Part shown: piece by piece, positions 14,643 through 22,818 of the stretch | Layout: every line of letters begins with the position of its first letter | Position numbering within the stretch: position 1 is the first letter of the stretch | Source: a bacterium | Lineage (GTDB): Bacteria; Chloroflexota; Dormibacteria; UBA8260; Bog-877 | DNA length: 22,818 nucleotides | Assembly (NCBI GenBank): GCA_021791345.1 | Contig: JAJYWT010000124.1 | Location: 1-22,818, forward strand | Direction: 5' to 3' | The notes under the pieces: model-generated | Databases searched by the model: none | Told to the model about the DNA's origin: nothing | What the model saw: only the letters and a program-made list of their open reading frames with translations | Position numbers and translations under genes: made by a program

Positions 14643-16016
14643 GTGCGAGGCGACCCGGAATCGGCGTACCCTTCGTGGCTCGACCTCAGCCAGCACTGCC
14701 GGGGTGGACTTCCAAATTCGTCGGAGATTGAGCTTGGGGACGCCTTGATTGCATACCCGACCTATCGCCTGGGCGGCCTGGCGGCCCTGCTCGTTCTCAG
14801 TAGCCTTGTGGCCTTCGCATTCGGCATCCCGGCGCTGGCGGCCTGCACGGCGCCCCTCGCCATCTTCCTGGCCCGGGGCCTCCTACTGGACCGTCAGGCT
14901 CCGTGCCATGTCAACCTGGCCATCGACCGTGACCGTGCCTTTGAAGGTGAGACGGTTGCCCTCACTTTGTCCGTCACGAAGGCGGCCGCGTGGGGTAGGG
15001 TCATGTGCGACATCCATCTGCCGGAAGCGCTAGAGCCGCTTGATCCGCCGGCCCGGTTCGCGTTTGAGCCGGACCGTAGTGGTCGAGCGACGGCCGTTGT
15101 GGAGGTCGCCTGTCGCACCTGGGGTGCCCATGAGGTTGGCCCCGTCAGGATCCGCGCCCGGCATCGCTTTGGTGTATTCCTGGCCACCGGAACCAGCGGT
15201 CAAACGGTCGGCCTGCGCGTCTACCCCACCGCCAGCCCCCTGCGAGTCGGTGTGTCGGCGCAGAAGACCCAGGTCTATGTGGGAAACCAACTGTCCCGCC
15301 AGCGGGCCGAGGGTCTCGAGTTCGCCGACATCCGCCTCTACGCACCCGGTGACCAGGTGCGCCGCATCAACTGGCGGGTCACGGCTCGACGCCATCAGCC
15401 TTACGTCAACGTCCAGAACCCCGAGAGGAACGCAGACCTGATTCTTCTGTTCGACTCATTTGGCGGCCTGAGAACTGGGGCCGAAGGGACCATGGCGGCG
15501 GCGGGTCGAGCAGCGGCGGCCCTGGCGGAGATGCATCTCCTGCGCCGGCGCGACCGGGTGGGCTTGATCGCCTACGGTGGTGTCCTCCAGTGGCTGGCCC
15601 CGGGCATGGGAAGAAGTCACCTCTATCGAGTCCTCGACGCCCTCATCGACACCAAGGTCGTCACCAGCTACGCCCGGCCCGACCTGGACGTTCTGCCGCC
15701 CCGCATCCTGCCGCCCCAGGCTCTGGTGGTGGCGGTCTCTCCGCTGACGGATCCACGCATGGTTCGAGCCCTGTTGGACATCCGCGGACGTGGCTTCGAC
15801 CTAGCCGTGGTCGAAGTCGACCCCGAGCGGTACGTCGAAATCGGGACAGGCTCCGGGGCGGAGGTGGCCCTGAGGGTCTGGCGCCTGTGGCGTGAAGCCA
15901 GGAGGAGAGACCTGCTCCGAGCGTCGATTCCGCTGGTGCGCTGGGAGCCGGGCACATCTCTGGATGGCGCCGTCACAACCCTTAACCACCTACGCCGGGG
16001 ACGATGGGCTGCATGA
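14643..16016 (+). CDS. DUF58 domain protein (MoxR partner)
   Basis: Up to 457 residues. Two hydrophobic segments lie at about 43-62 and 64-81. An extracellular-type beta domain follows. The DUF58 core at about 222-275 contains EGLEFADIRLYAPGDQVRRI, the WRVTARR segment and an aspartate strand (LILLFDSFGG). DUF58 proteins carry a vWA-like fold and usually work with MoxR. The metal site here is degenerate: Asp271 is followed by SFGG where DxSxS is usual. The start is uncertain: GTG 14643 opens the frame, but a TTG at 14745, with GGGGA just upstream, would place the membrane segments at the N-terminus as in relatives. The stop overlaps the next gene as ATGA. Confidence 0.9.
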   Translation: MRGDPESAYPSWLDLSQHCRGGLPNSSEIELGDALIAYPTYRLGGLAALLVLSSLVAFAFGIPALAACTAPLAIFLARGLLLDRQAPCHVNLAIDRDRAFEGETVALTLSVTKAAAWGRVMCDIHLPEALEPLDPPARFAFEPDRSGRATAVVEVACRTWGAHEVGPVRIRARHRFGVFLATGTSGQTVGLRVYPTASPLRVGVSAQKTQVYVGNQLSRQRAEGLEFADIRLYAPGDQVRRINWRVTARRHQPYVNVQNPERNADLILLFDSFGGLRTGAEGTMAAAGRAAAALAEMHLLRRRDRVGLIAYGGVLQWLAPGMGRSHLYRVLDALIDTKVVTSYARPDLDVLPPRILPPQALVVAVSPLTDPRMVRALLDIRGRGFDLAVVEVDPERYVEIGTGSGAEVALRVWRLWREARRRDLLRASIPLVRWEPGTSLDGAVTTLNHLRRGRWAA

Positions 16017-17254
16017 GGGTGCTCAAGCCGCTCGTGGTGGGAGGCGTCGCCACGATCCTCGCGTCGGCCATCGGGTTCGAGCTCAGCCTGCTGGGACCTG
16101 TTCTACCCGTCCTGGCGTTGGCAATCCCATTCCTTGCCGCCATCGGTGTTGCGGCCGCGGTCTTGCTGCAGCGGCCCGCGCTGGTCGCTGCCGCTACCGG
16201 CCTGCTGCTACTGAGCTACGGCTTGGTCTTGACCGGCAGGTCCGGATCGATCCTGGCGATCAGTACGGTCGGTCTGGTGGCGGGCGGGACCTTCCTCACA
16301 CTGCAGTTGGGCTGGTGGGCAGTGGAGCTGAGAACGCCAGCGCACGAGGACCAAGCGGCGATCCGGCACGAGGCGGCCAGAATCACAACGGCCGCCGTCG
16401 CGGTCGGGGTGGGGGCAGAGGCGGCGCTCCTCTTCGCGCAGATTCAGGTGGGTGCAGGAATTGCGATGATGATCATCGGCGTCGCCAGCCTGGCATGCAT
16501 CGTCATAGTGGCGGCCGTCCTCGCCGCGGCGCAGACGCCGGCGCCAACTGGAAGTCCCCGTGTCGACTGGGTGGTTCCAGCGCCATCGCGGACGGGTGGC
16601 CCGCCCACCAATCCCTGGTCGAGGCTCCTGCGCTGGGCCTGCCGGGCCGCCGTGGGATCACCTCTCACTCCGTCGCGACCGCGTTCCAGACAGGGCATGG
16701 CAGCGACGACTGGCCTGTCGCTGCTCCTGCTCGGGGCAGTGGTCGTGGTGGTTCTGCTGGGATTGGCCGCGCATGTCACCTCAAAGACCCCATTGGGAGT
16801 CCGCTCGACCGATCTCAGGGCGGTGGCAGACCTGGCGGTCCTCATGATCGGAGCGGTTCTACTCAATTGGTTGGTGCGGTTACTCCTGCACCTATCGCGC
16901 CCTCCACACTTTGGCACCCGCCCCGTCCGCCGGCGCCGTGAGACGCCAGAGACCCCTTCGGAGCTCGACCTGATCGCTCACGCCTGCCGGAACGTCTCCC
17001 CCGAGGACCGGTTGACTGGCGACCTCCAACGCATGCTCGTGGCCCTCGCCACCCGGGTGGGCGAGCCGAGCCTGGCGGACCACCTGGCCGCCTGCGCCGA
17101 AGGCACGGCTGCTGACGCCCCGGCCCACAAGGCACTGCAGGACCCACCGGCGGGTCGCTTCCAATCCGGTAGGTCGACCGGGGCTGGTCCGCCCGGATCA
17201 GAGACCTCCGTACGCACAGCCCTCGCGGCGCTGGAAGCTGTCTCCGGTGCGTGA
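16013..17254 (+). CDS. multi-pass membrane protein of DUF58/DUF4129 operon
   Basis: A 413-residue protein with about eight hydrophobic segments: six in the N-terminal half (about 5-22, 27-52, 58-74, 80-100, 124-142, 147-173), a polar loop to about 228, then two more (230-254 and 270-292), and a soluble C-terminal tail of about 120 residues with SELDLIAHACRNVSPEDRL. I recognise no family. Its place between DUF58 and DUF4129 genes suggests a role in the same envelope function (inference). The ATG overlaps the DUF58 stop by four bases (ATGA); an ATG nine bases earlier is possible but too close to the purine-rich GGGGA. Confidence 0.8.
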   Translation: MRVLKPLVVGGVATILASAIGFELSLLGPVLPVLALAIPFLAAIGVAAAVLLQRPALVAAATGLLLLSYGLVLTGRSGSILAISTVGLVAGGTFLTLQLGWWAVELRTPAHEDQAAIRHEAARITTAAVAVGVGAEAALLFAQIQVGAGIAMMIIGVASLACIVIVAAVLAAAQTPAPTGSPRVDWVVPAPSRTGGPPTNPWSRLLRWACRAAVGSPLTPSRPRSRQGMAATTGLSLLLLGAVVVVVLLGLAAHVTSKTPLGVRSTDLRAVADLAVLMIGAVLLNWLVRLLLHLSRPPHFGTRPVRRRRETPETPSELDLIAHACRNVSPEDRLTGDLQRMLVALATRVGEPSLADHLAACAEGTAADAPAHKALQDPPAGRFQSGRSTGAGPPGSETSVRTALAALEAVSGA

Positions 17255-17936
17255 CACCCTCCACCGCCGTCGAACTCTGGCGCTGCCGGTCCTCCTGCTG
17301 GTCGCCGTGCTAGCCCTGGTTGTGGTCATCGCCAGCCGTGTGGGCGCAGTGTCCTACATCGCGCCCGGCGCTCACTTCCCGATCCATTTGCCTACGCACC
17401 TAGGCCCCCCTCCCCTGCCCTTGTGCTCTCCGTCAGCTCCATCGCTGTGTCGCCACCAGGTACCATCAAGGTCGATTTCTGGGCTGGCGCTCTGGCTCGG
17501 GCTCGCGCTCGGCCTGATCCTGCTCGTCGGCAGTTTGGTGTTGTACCTCAAGACGCGAGGCGCCCAAGCTCCCCCGGACGAGGAGCTTGAAGTCGCCGCG
17601 ATGCCGCCAGCCACACCGAGGACTCGTCGGCGTCCCAGAAACCCTCGGGAAGCGGTGCTCGCCGCCTTTGGAGAGTTGGAGGACCGATTGGCGGCTGCCG
17701 GTGTCGGCCGCCTGCCCGCGGAGGGGGCAGACAGCTATCTGCGACGGGCCCTGCCGGCCCACTGGCGGACGAGCTCGGCAAAGTCCACGCTGGTGCGCTG
17801 GTACGCGGTGGCCCGGTTCTCGGATCACCCCATCGACTCCCAGACCGCCCGCCAGGCAGTCACGGCCGCAGCCGAGCTGGCGCGCGGCACCTTCGGAGAG
17901 CAAGGGGAGAGCGCGGTTCCGCCTGAGGACCGGTAG
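17247..17936 (+). CDS. DUF4129 domain membrane protein
   Basis: A 229-residue protein with two membrane segments (about residues 11-31 and 78-100) separated by a Pro-rich external loop. The C-terminal domain matches DUF4129: PREAVLAAFGELEDRLAAAG around 131-150, a SYLRRALP segment, and LVRWYAVARFSDHPID around 182-197. DUF4129 is the regular C-terminal partner in MoxR/DUF58/transglutaminase clusters, whose role is thought to be envelope-related but is not settled. The GTG start overlaps the preceding stop by eight bases, so all three genes from 14643 are one operon. No transglutaminase gene is visible in this window. Confidence 0.88.
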   Translation: MRDTLHRRRTLALPVLLLVAVLALVVVIASRVGAVSYIAPGAHFPIHLPTHLGPPPLPLCSPSAPSLCRHQVPSRSISGLALWLGLALGLILLVGSLVLYLKTRGAQAPPDEELEVAAMPPATPRTRRRPRNPREAVLAAFGELEDRLAAAGVGRLPAEGADSYLRRALPAHWRTSSAKSTLVRWYAVARFSDHPIDSQTARQAVTAAAELARGTFGEQGESAVPPEDR

Positions 17937-18309
17937 AGGGTGACCACGGAGTACTCAACCGTTCTGCCCGCTTGGAGTTGTGGTCGAATGCCTTGCGAAT
18001 CGCCGCGTCCACGAGTGTGCTCTCGCCCCCGGCACTGATCCCAGGACCAGCAAACCGGGGGCCATCCGAGCGACTCCCAAGTCGGCGCATCATCGGAGAT
18101 GGCCCACTGCTAGTGTTCACGGCGTGGGTCGTACACCATCAGCGCGCAGCGGTCCGGAACTGGGTTGGGACAACTTCGGCGGTGCTGCCAGCCTGCCCTG
18201 TTCACGAGCAGATTCCATCCTTGTATTCCCATGACGAACCCGCTGGCCGTTCAAGACGCCTCCGCCTCCGGACGTGCCTGGGTAGTGGGCAGATGATGAA
18301 GGGGGCTGG
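17937..18309. other. gap after the DUF4129 operon
   Basis: About 370 bases. A minus-strand frame near 17970-18080 has a protein-like patch (GGESTLVDAAIRKAFDHNSK) without a family match, and its surroundings look non-coding. No terminator with a T-run seen. A ribosome binding site for the next gene (AAGGGGG) lies at the right end. Confidence 0.45.
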
Positions 18310-18678
18310 GTGGCAGGGATAGCATGTGTGGCCGCGGCGCTGCTGGCAGGCTGCGCCAGTTCACGAGTCGGTGCGCTACAAACGCCGGGCACGGTCGGTG
18401 CCGGGGCGTCGGCCAACCCGGGAGGTGTCGTGGTTTTCACGGTTCAGGCACGCAACAGTTCCGATCGGGCCCTGACGTTAAGGAGCGTGAGGATGCTGAC
18501 AGTGCCTGGGCTCGCGGCTCCAACCTTGGTGCCCTACGCAGTTATCCCCGGGCTTGACACCCTGGAGGATGCGCATGGCTGGCCGCCACCGCCCAATGGT
18601 GGGCCCGGCCCAATCTGTTCTGGGCTTGAGACAATAGCGGCGGCCGGGCGCCCAGCGAAGCCCGGTGGGTGGTGCTGA
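18310..18678 (+). CDS. predicted lipoprotein, short
   Basis: A 122-residue lipoprotein. The GTG start has AAGGGGG about six bases upstream. A very short signal peptide (MAGIACVAAALLAGC) ends in lipobox LAGC with Cys15. The mature part has FTVQARNSSDRALTLRSVRM, like a beta-sandwich edge found in secreted proteins that discuss N..D..LTL strands, then a Pro-Gly-rich end with two Cys. Family unknown. The end PAKPGGWC is abrupt, so a C-terminal truncation is possible. Confidence 0.65.
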   Translation: MAGIACVAAALLAGCASSRVGALQTPGTVGAGASANPGGVVVFTVQARNSSDRALTLRSVRMLTVPGLAAPTLVPYAVIPGLDTLEDAHGWPPPPNGGPGPICSGLETIAAAGRPAKPGGWC

Positions 18679-18878
18679 GCACCGTGTCGGAGATCCTCCA
18701 CCGCCCGCCGTGCGCATCGGGATGGCCCGGGAGAGCAACCCGGGCTAGTTCGGCCAGGTCCCCTTTTGGGGCATTCCCCATTGTTCCGTGATACTGCCGA
18801 CGCGGTCCCTCGCGGGCTTGGGCCACGGGAGGTGACCGTTGACAGGTTCTCGGCGCCCGGCAAGAATGGCATCACGCT

Positions 18879-19835
18879 ATGTCGAATTTCACCAGGTCCG
18901 GACCCGGGTTGCCTGACAGCTTCAGAGCGGTGCGTCACAAGGTAGCGCTCCTACTGCTTCTTCTTGAAGCGACCGGAGGGGTTCTTGTGAGCTGCGGGGT
19001 CTCTCCGGCTCCGCAGCCGACGCATCCGACGGGCAGCGCCTCGGCGACGGGAGATGTGACGGGGGTCAAGTTGAACCTCGGGACAGCCGCGGGCGCCGTC
19101 ACCTTCCCGCCAGCTGCGCTCTCATGCAGCTCCGCGGGGCGCTCTTTCACGATGCGAGGACCGTTCGGGGTCGACAGCTTTGTGCTGACCGCGGAAGACC
19201 TCAAGGCCGGCTCCCGGCTGAATTTCAACTTCACCGGGACGTTCAGCACCAGTCTGACTCTCAGCATCCGGGGACCGTTCTTTCCCCTGACCTATTACGC
19301 GGGGCCCATTCGGCAGGCTGCCGGCCAGTCGTTGATTCAGGGCACCGGCTTGCTGTCGGTCGCCCGATCGGGAACCTCAGGGACGCTGAATCTGACGCTC
19401 GAGGGCCAGAGCCCCGGGGAGTCCGCTGCCACAGCCACCGTAGTGGGCACTTGGAGCTGCAGCCATCCGACGTCCGCCGTCCCGGGGGCCGAAACAGAGC
19501 CTGCGGTGGCTCCTGCCTCTGTCCCGCCGGTGGGAAGCGAGTGCGCAACCCCGATTCAGCAGCTGAGTTCGGGAGGGGTTGCCCCACTCACCTGCCCCGA
19601 CGGCGCGGTGGATGTTCTCGCGTGGAACTACCTGAGCCAGTACGATCCCCAAGTTCAGCAGCTGGGGGCGGGGGCGACCGTCAACCAGGTGGAGCGGGCA
19701 TTCTGTCCCCCAACCCGGTCTGCGTCCCTCTCGGACACGGTTGCGCTTGAGGTATATCAGATCTCGGCCGACTACTACGGCTGGACCTTCGCGACGCCAG
19801 CGACGACGGTGGCTTCCGGCGGCGGCTGCGGATAG
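18879..19835 (+). CDS. predicted lipoprotein, unknown family
   Basis: A 318-residue secreted protein. The N-terminus (FRAVRHKVALLLLLLEATGG) leads to lipobox LVSC with Cys39. The mature part has a low-complexity Pro/Ser/Thr linker, then a beta-rich domain with repeated Ser/Thr/Gly strands (FNFTGTFSTSLTLSIRG), a second linker rich in Pro/Ala/Val near 205-220, and a C-terminal domain with four or more Cys (SECATPI, LTCPDG, RAFCPP, final GGGCG), perhaps disulphide-linked. No good Shine-Dalgarno precedes the ATG. The FtsX-type permease gene begins 51 bases after the stop, so the lipoprotein may be its extracytoplasmic partner (inference). Confidence 0.8.
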   Translation: MSNFTRSGPGLPDSFRAVRHKVALLLLLLEATGGVLVSCGVSPAPQPTHPTGSASATGDVTGVKLNLGTAAGAVTFPPAALSCSSAGRSFTMRGPFGVDSFVLTAEDLKAGSRLNFNFTGTFSTSLTLSIRGPFFPLTYYAGPIRQAAGQSLIQGTGLLSVARSGTSGTLNLTLEGQSPGESAATATVVGTWSCSHPTSAVPGAETEPAVAPASVPPVGSECATPIQQLSSGGVAPLTCPDGAVDVLAWNYLSQYDPQVQQLGAGATVNQVERAFCPPTRSASLSDTVALEVYQISADYYGWTFATPATTVASGGGCG

Positions 19836-19886
19836 TGCGCGAGGCGTAGGCCGGCGCTCCCGGGGCCTGGCGCTGAGGCGGCGCCA

Positions 19887-22818
19887 GTGAAGGAGCGCGC
19901 CCCAGGTTGGGTGGAACTCACTTGGGCCGCCATCCGGTGGCGTGCCGGGAGCTCCCTCGCCATGCTGTTTGCCGCCACAGTTGCGGTGGCCGCCGCGAGC
20001 GCCGGCCCCATGTACCTGGAAACCGCGTATGGCACCGTTCTGCAGGCGAAGTTGGCGCAGGCGGGGGCCTCGGCCACCGCGGTGAACGTCGGTGACTTCG
20101 TCGCGAGCCCTCAGGCGGTCGCCTTGGTGGCGCCGGCTTTCGCCTTGGGTGCCAGATATGGCATGGGGCGATGGTTTGGGCCCGCCCAGGCAAGCTACAC
20201 CGCCGAGGTCGAGGCGCCAGTCCGGTTCCCTCTGGTCGCGCGGCCGGGCGTCTGCCGACATCTGAAGTTCGTCAGCGGTCGATGTCCCGGTGCCGCAGGC
20301 CAGATCGTCCTCACCACCCGCTCGGCCAGAGCTCTCGAAGCCCGCGTGGGGACCGTGATGCATCCGGCGAGTCCCGTCGGCGTCGGTCCGCTGACGGTCG
20401 TCGGGATCGCCTTGCCGGGCAATCCGCTGGCGCCGTACTGGCTCGGTCAGGACTTCTTCGGATATGGCGATGGGCACCTGGACTCCGCCTTCACGGTTCT
20501 CTCCACGGTGGCTGGGCTACCGACAACCGCTCTGGTCCAGCTTCCTCTGGAGCCGAAGCGGGTCGATCCGGGCAATCTGGGCGTTCTGGAGGGTGCAGTC
20601 GAGTCCTACGAGGCGGCCGCCAACCAGCAGGCGGGCCTCACCGCCACGACCCGCCTTTTCTCGGCCGTGGGCGACTACGTCAGCTCCGCCGACCTGATGG
20701 CGGTCATCGTTGTTCTGGTCGACCTGCAGCTGGTCGTTCTCGCCCTCTTCGTCGTTTATGGGCTGGTGGCCCAGTCTGCGCTGGTGCGGACCAAGGAGGT
20801 GGCAATTGCCCGCCTTCGGGGCCTTCCCTGGCTGAGGGTGGTCGCCTTCGGGCTGGGTGAGCCGATCATGGTGCTCCTGGTCGCATTCCCCCTCGGCCTG
20901 CTCGTGGCGATCAGCCTCACAGCGCTGGCCCAGCACGCCCTGCTGCCCAATACGCGCGTGACGTTCGACGCCACGGCGATCGTGTCCGGTCTGGCCGCCG
21001 TGGGCGGGGGGATCGCTGCCGTCGCGGCCGGGTCCCGCCGGCTGCTGGTGGCCCCGCTTCAGCGGCAGCTGCTCGGTCTGGAGGTCCCCACCGCACCGCC
21101 GGCACGGGCGGCCCTGGACGCGGCGGCCCTGGCCGTGGCCATCGCGGCACTAGTCGAACTGATCGTCTCCGGGGCGGTCGACGGACGCCAACCCAACCCG
21201 CTCGCGGTCCTCGCCCCGGGGCTCCTCGCTGTCATTGTGGCCATCGTCTCGACCCGGGCCGTAACGGTTTTGGCCAGGGCCGTCATCCGCCGGACGTCGA
21301 AGGGTTCCAGGATCGGTTTCGGAATAGGGGTCCGCCAGGTGGCTCGTCGCCCCTCCGGCCTGCGCCAGATGTCAGTGGTGACTGTCGCGGTGGCGCTGGC
21401 TTGCTTCGCGGTGGCGGGATGGGCGGATGCGGCTGCCAATAGGGCAACCCGGGCGGACTTCGCCCTCGGCGCTGCGAGGGTCCTGGACGTGCGACTTCCG
21501 GACGGGCTGGGGCTTGAGCAGGCGGTCGACCATGCTGACCCCAGCGGCCGGTACGCCATGGCGGCGATGGTGCAGACCGGACCCGGGCCCGATCTGCTCG
21601 CCGTTCAGCCCCGCCGCCTGCGGTGGATTGGCTACTGGCCCCAAGGGGTGAGCCACGTGTCGCTTGCCCAGTTGGTCCGCTGGCTTAGTCCACCAGTGCC
21701 GCCCCCGCTCGAGGTTTCCGGGACCGAACTCAGAGCGACGGTCACCCTGGCGGGCGCGCCCACGCCGCCGCCGGACCTGGAGCTCAACATGGTCGACAGC
21801 CAGGGAAACCAAGAGGTGGCCGACTTCGGGTACCTTACGCCGGGCACGCGGACCTATGAGGCAACGCTCCCGGGGGTCTGCCTGCGAGGTTGTCGAGGAA
21901 CCCAGCTGGTGCCTGAATGGACCCCTGCCCAAACCAGCCTGGTTACTGGGCAGGAGGTGGACGCTGGTCAGCAGTCCGTTAGCTACTCGCTCACCCTTGG
22001 CGCCCTCCAGCAGGAGACGGGGCACGGGTGGCGGGAGGTCACGAGCCGCCTCGGCGACCCCTCCTACTGGACCGGTTCCGGCCCGGGCATGACGGTCGAC
22101 GTGATCAAAGTGGACGGCCGATCCACGCTGCAGTTGCTGGTTGAGGACTCTGCAAGTGACACGACCTCACCGGCGGTCTACGTGGCACCGCTCCCCTCGG
22201 TCCTCCCGGCGGTGATGAGCCGCGGCACCCCAATCCAGGATCCAGCGGCCGCTCCGACTTCGGACTTCGACGGGACCAGCATAGTTCTCGACGCGAAGTA
22301 CCAGGTGGTGGCTCTTCCCCAGGTAGGAGGCAATGGGTTCCTCATGAACCTGAGCGCTGCCGTTCGTGCCGAGACCGGGCCGCCGGCCGAGACGGTCGAC
22401 CAGGTGTGGCTGTCAGCTCGGGCCCCGTCCACCATCGTCGCCCGCCTACGGCAGCAGGGGGTGACGGTGGTGTCGTCCTTGACCCCTGCCCCTGCCCTGG
22501 CGATTCTCAACCGCAGCGGGCCTGCGCTTGCGTACACCTTTTACCTCTTCGCGATGAGCGCTGCTGCACTGTTGGCTCTTGGATGGTCGGTCTTTGCCGC
22601 ATCCGCCACTGCTCGACGCCGAGCCTTCGAGGTCGCGGTTCTGCGGGCAATAGGGGTGTCGGATCGGGATTTGGCCAGGTCCCTCCTGGCAGAGAGCCTG
22701 ATCTTGCTCGCTCCAGGGGTGGTGCTCGGTGCTCTCTCGGGGCTTGGAGCGGCGCTTCTGGCCCTTCCGTCCCTGCCGGAGTTCACGTCATCGGCTGGGT
22801 CGCCACCAGTCGAGCTAG
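19887..22818 (+). CDS. FtsX-type ABC transporter permease, 5' part
   Basis: The frame stays open for 977 codons and runs off the right edge. The GTG has GAGG about eight bases upstream, and a stop 54 bases earlier rules out other starts. Layout: a membrane segment at about 25-45, a MacB-like extracytoplasmic domain to about 265, then the first FtsX core with helices at 270-296 and 318-341 around EVAIARLRG (about 304-312). More helices follow in 410-480, then a second signature start (RQVARRPSGLRQMSVVTVAV), a second external domain of about 350 residues, and a second core near 890-960 with EVAVLRAIG at about 915-923. Such permeases pair with an ATPase and move lipids, lipoproteins or peptides; the ATPase is not in view and may lie downstream. 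Confidence 0.92.
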   Translation, partial: MKERAPGWVELTWAAIRWRAGSSLAMLFAATVAVAAASAGPMYLETAYGTVLQAKLAQAGASATAVNVGDFVASPQAVALVAPAFALGARYGMGRWFGPAQASYTAEVEAPVRFPLVARPGVCRHLKFVSGRCPGAAGQIVLTTRSARALEARVGTVMHPASPVGVGPLTVVGIALPGNPLAPYWLGQDFFGYGDGHLDSAFTVLSTVAGLPTTALVQLPLEPKRVDPGNLGVLEGAVESYEAAANQQAGLTATTRLFSAVGDYVSSADLMAVIVVLVDLQLVVLALFVVYGLVAQSALVRTKEVAIARLRGLPWLRVVAFGLGEPIMVLLVAFPLGLLVAISLTALAQHALLPNTRVTFDATAIVSGLAAVGGGIAAVAAGSRRLLVAPLQRQLLGLEVPTAPPARAALDAAALAVAIAALVELIVSGAVDGRQPNPLAVLAPGLLAVIVAIVSTRAVTVLARAVIRRTSKGSRIGFGIGVRQVARRPSGLRQMSVVTVAVALACFAVAGWADAAANRATRADFALGAARVLDVRLPDGLGLEQAVDHADPSGRYAMAAMVQTGPGPDLLAVQPRRLRWIGYWPQGVSHVSLAQLVRWLSPPVPPPLEVSGTELRATVTLAGAPTPPPDLELNMVDSQGNQEVADFGYLTPGTRTYEATLPGVCLRGCRGTQLVPEWTPAQTSLVTGQEVDAGQQSVSYSLTLGALQQETGHGWREVTSRLGDPSYWTGSGPGMTVDVIKVDGRSTLQLLVEDSASDTTSPAVYVAPLPSVLPAVMSRGTPIQDPAAAPTSDFDGTSIVLDAKYQVVALPQVGGNGFLMNLSAAVRAETGPPAETVDQVWLSARAPSTIVARLRQQGVTVVSSLTPAPALAILNRSGPALAYTFYLFAMSAAALLALGWSVFAASATARRRAFEVAVLRAIGVSDRDLARSLLAESLILLAPGVVLGALSGLGAALLALPSLPEFTSSAGSPPVEL

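Noticed and set aside
17970..18080. Minus-strand protein-like patch with GGESTLVDAAIRKAFDHN
   Set aside because: About 35 codons, no family, no ribosome binding site, and flanks read as non-coding.

Overview
This is a high-G+C bacterial window with frequent GTG starts, coding on both strands and many secreted lipoproteins. The only tRNA-derived sequence does not encode the terminal CCA. Together this suggests an Actinomycetota-like or Chloroflexota/Dormibacterota-like soil organism, but nothing here fixes the taxon. No rRNA, intact tRNA, CRISPR array or insertion sequence is visible.

Left part (1-8.8 kb) is a set of small metabolic and stress genes. In order it holds a GrpB-family protein cut by the window edge (-), a DadA-type FAD oxidoreductase followed by a DMT-family transporter (+), a VOC/glyoxalase-fold protein (-), and a tight ArsR regulator / AHSA1-type SRPBCC protein / alpha-beta hydrolase operon with overlapping genes (+). 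A Phd/VapB-VapC(PIN) toxin-antitoxin pair (-), a second alpha/beta hydrolase (-) and a DinB/DUF664 protein (-) follow.

Middle part (9.0-11 kb) is the wreck of an integrated element. A tyrosine recombinase gene (-) is broken by four frameshifts and one stop. Just upstream of it lies the 3' half of a tRNA-Lys(UUU), and that tRNA piece is flanked on both sides by a 22-bp direct repeat (20/22 identical). This looks like an attP-type site: attachment core plus integrase arm sites on both sides.

Right part (11-22.8 kb) is dominated by cell-envelope genes. Five predicted lipoproteins are interspersed with a MoxR AAA+ ATPase (-) and a DUF58 / eight-segment membrane protein / DUF4129 operon (+). MoxR and DUF58 normally act together, but here they are divergently oriented and about 0.9 kb apart. 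The window ends inside a very long FtsX-type ABC permease gene (at least 977 codons), which starts 51 bases after a lipoprotein gene and is probably co-transcribed with it. No single complete new system can be proven. The decayed integrase with its double-armed tRNA-Lys site, and the lipoprotein-rich MoxR/DUF58/DUF4129/FtsX envelope locus, are the parts most worth a second look.
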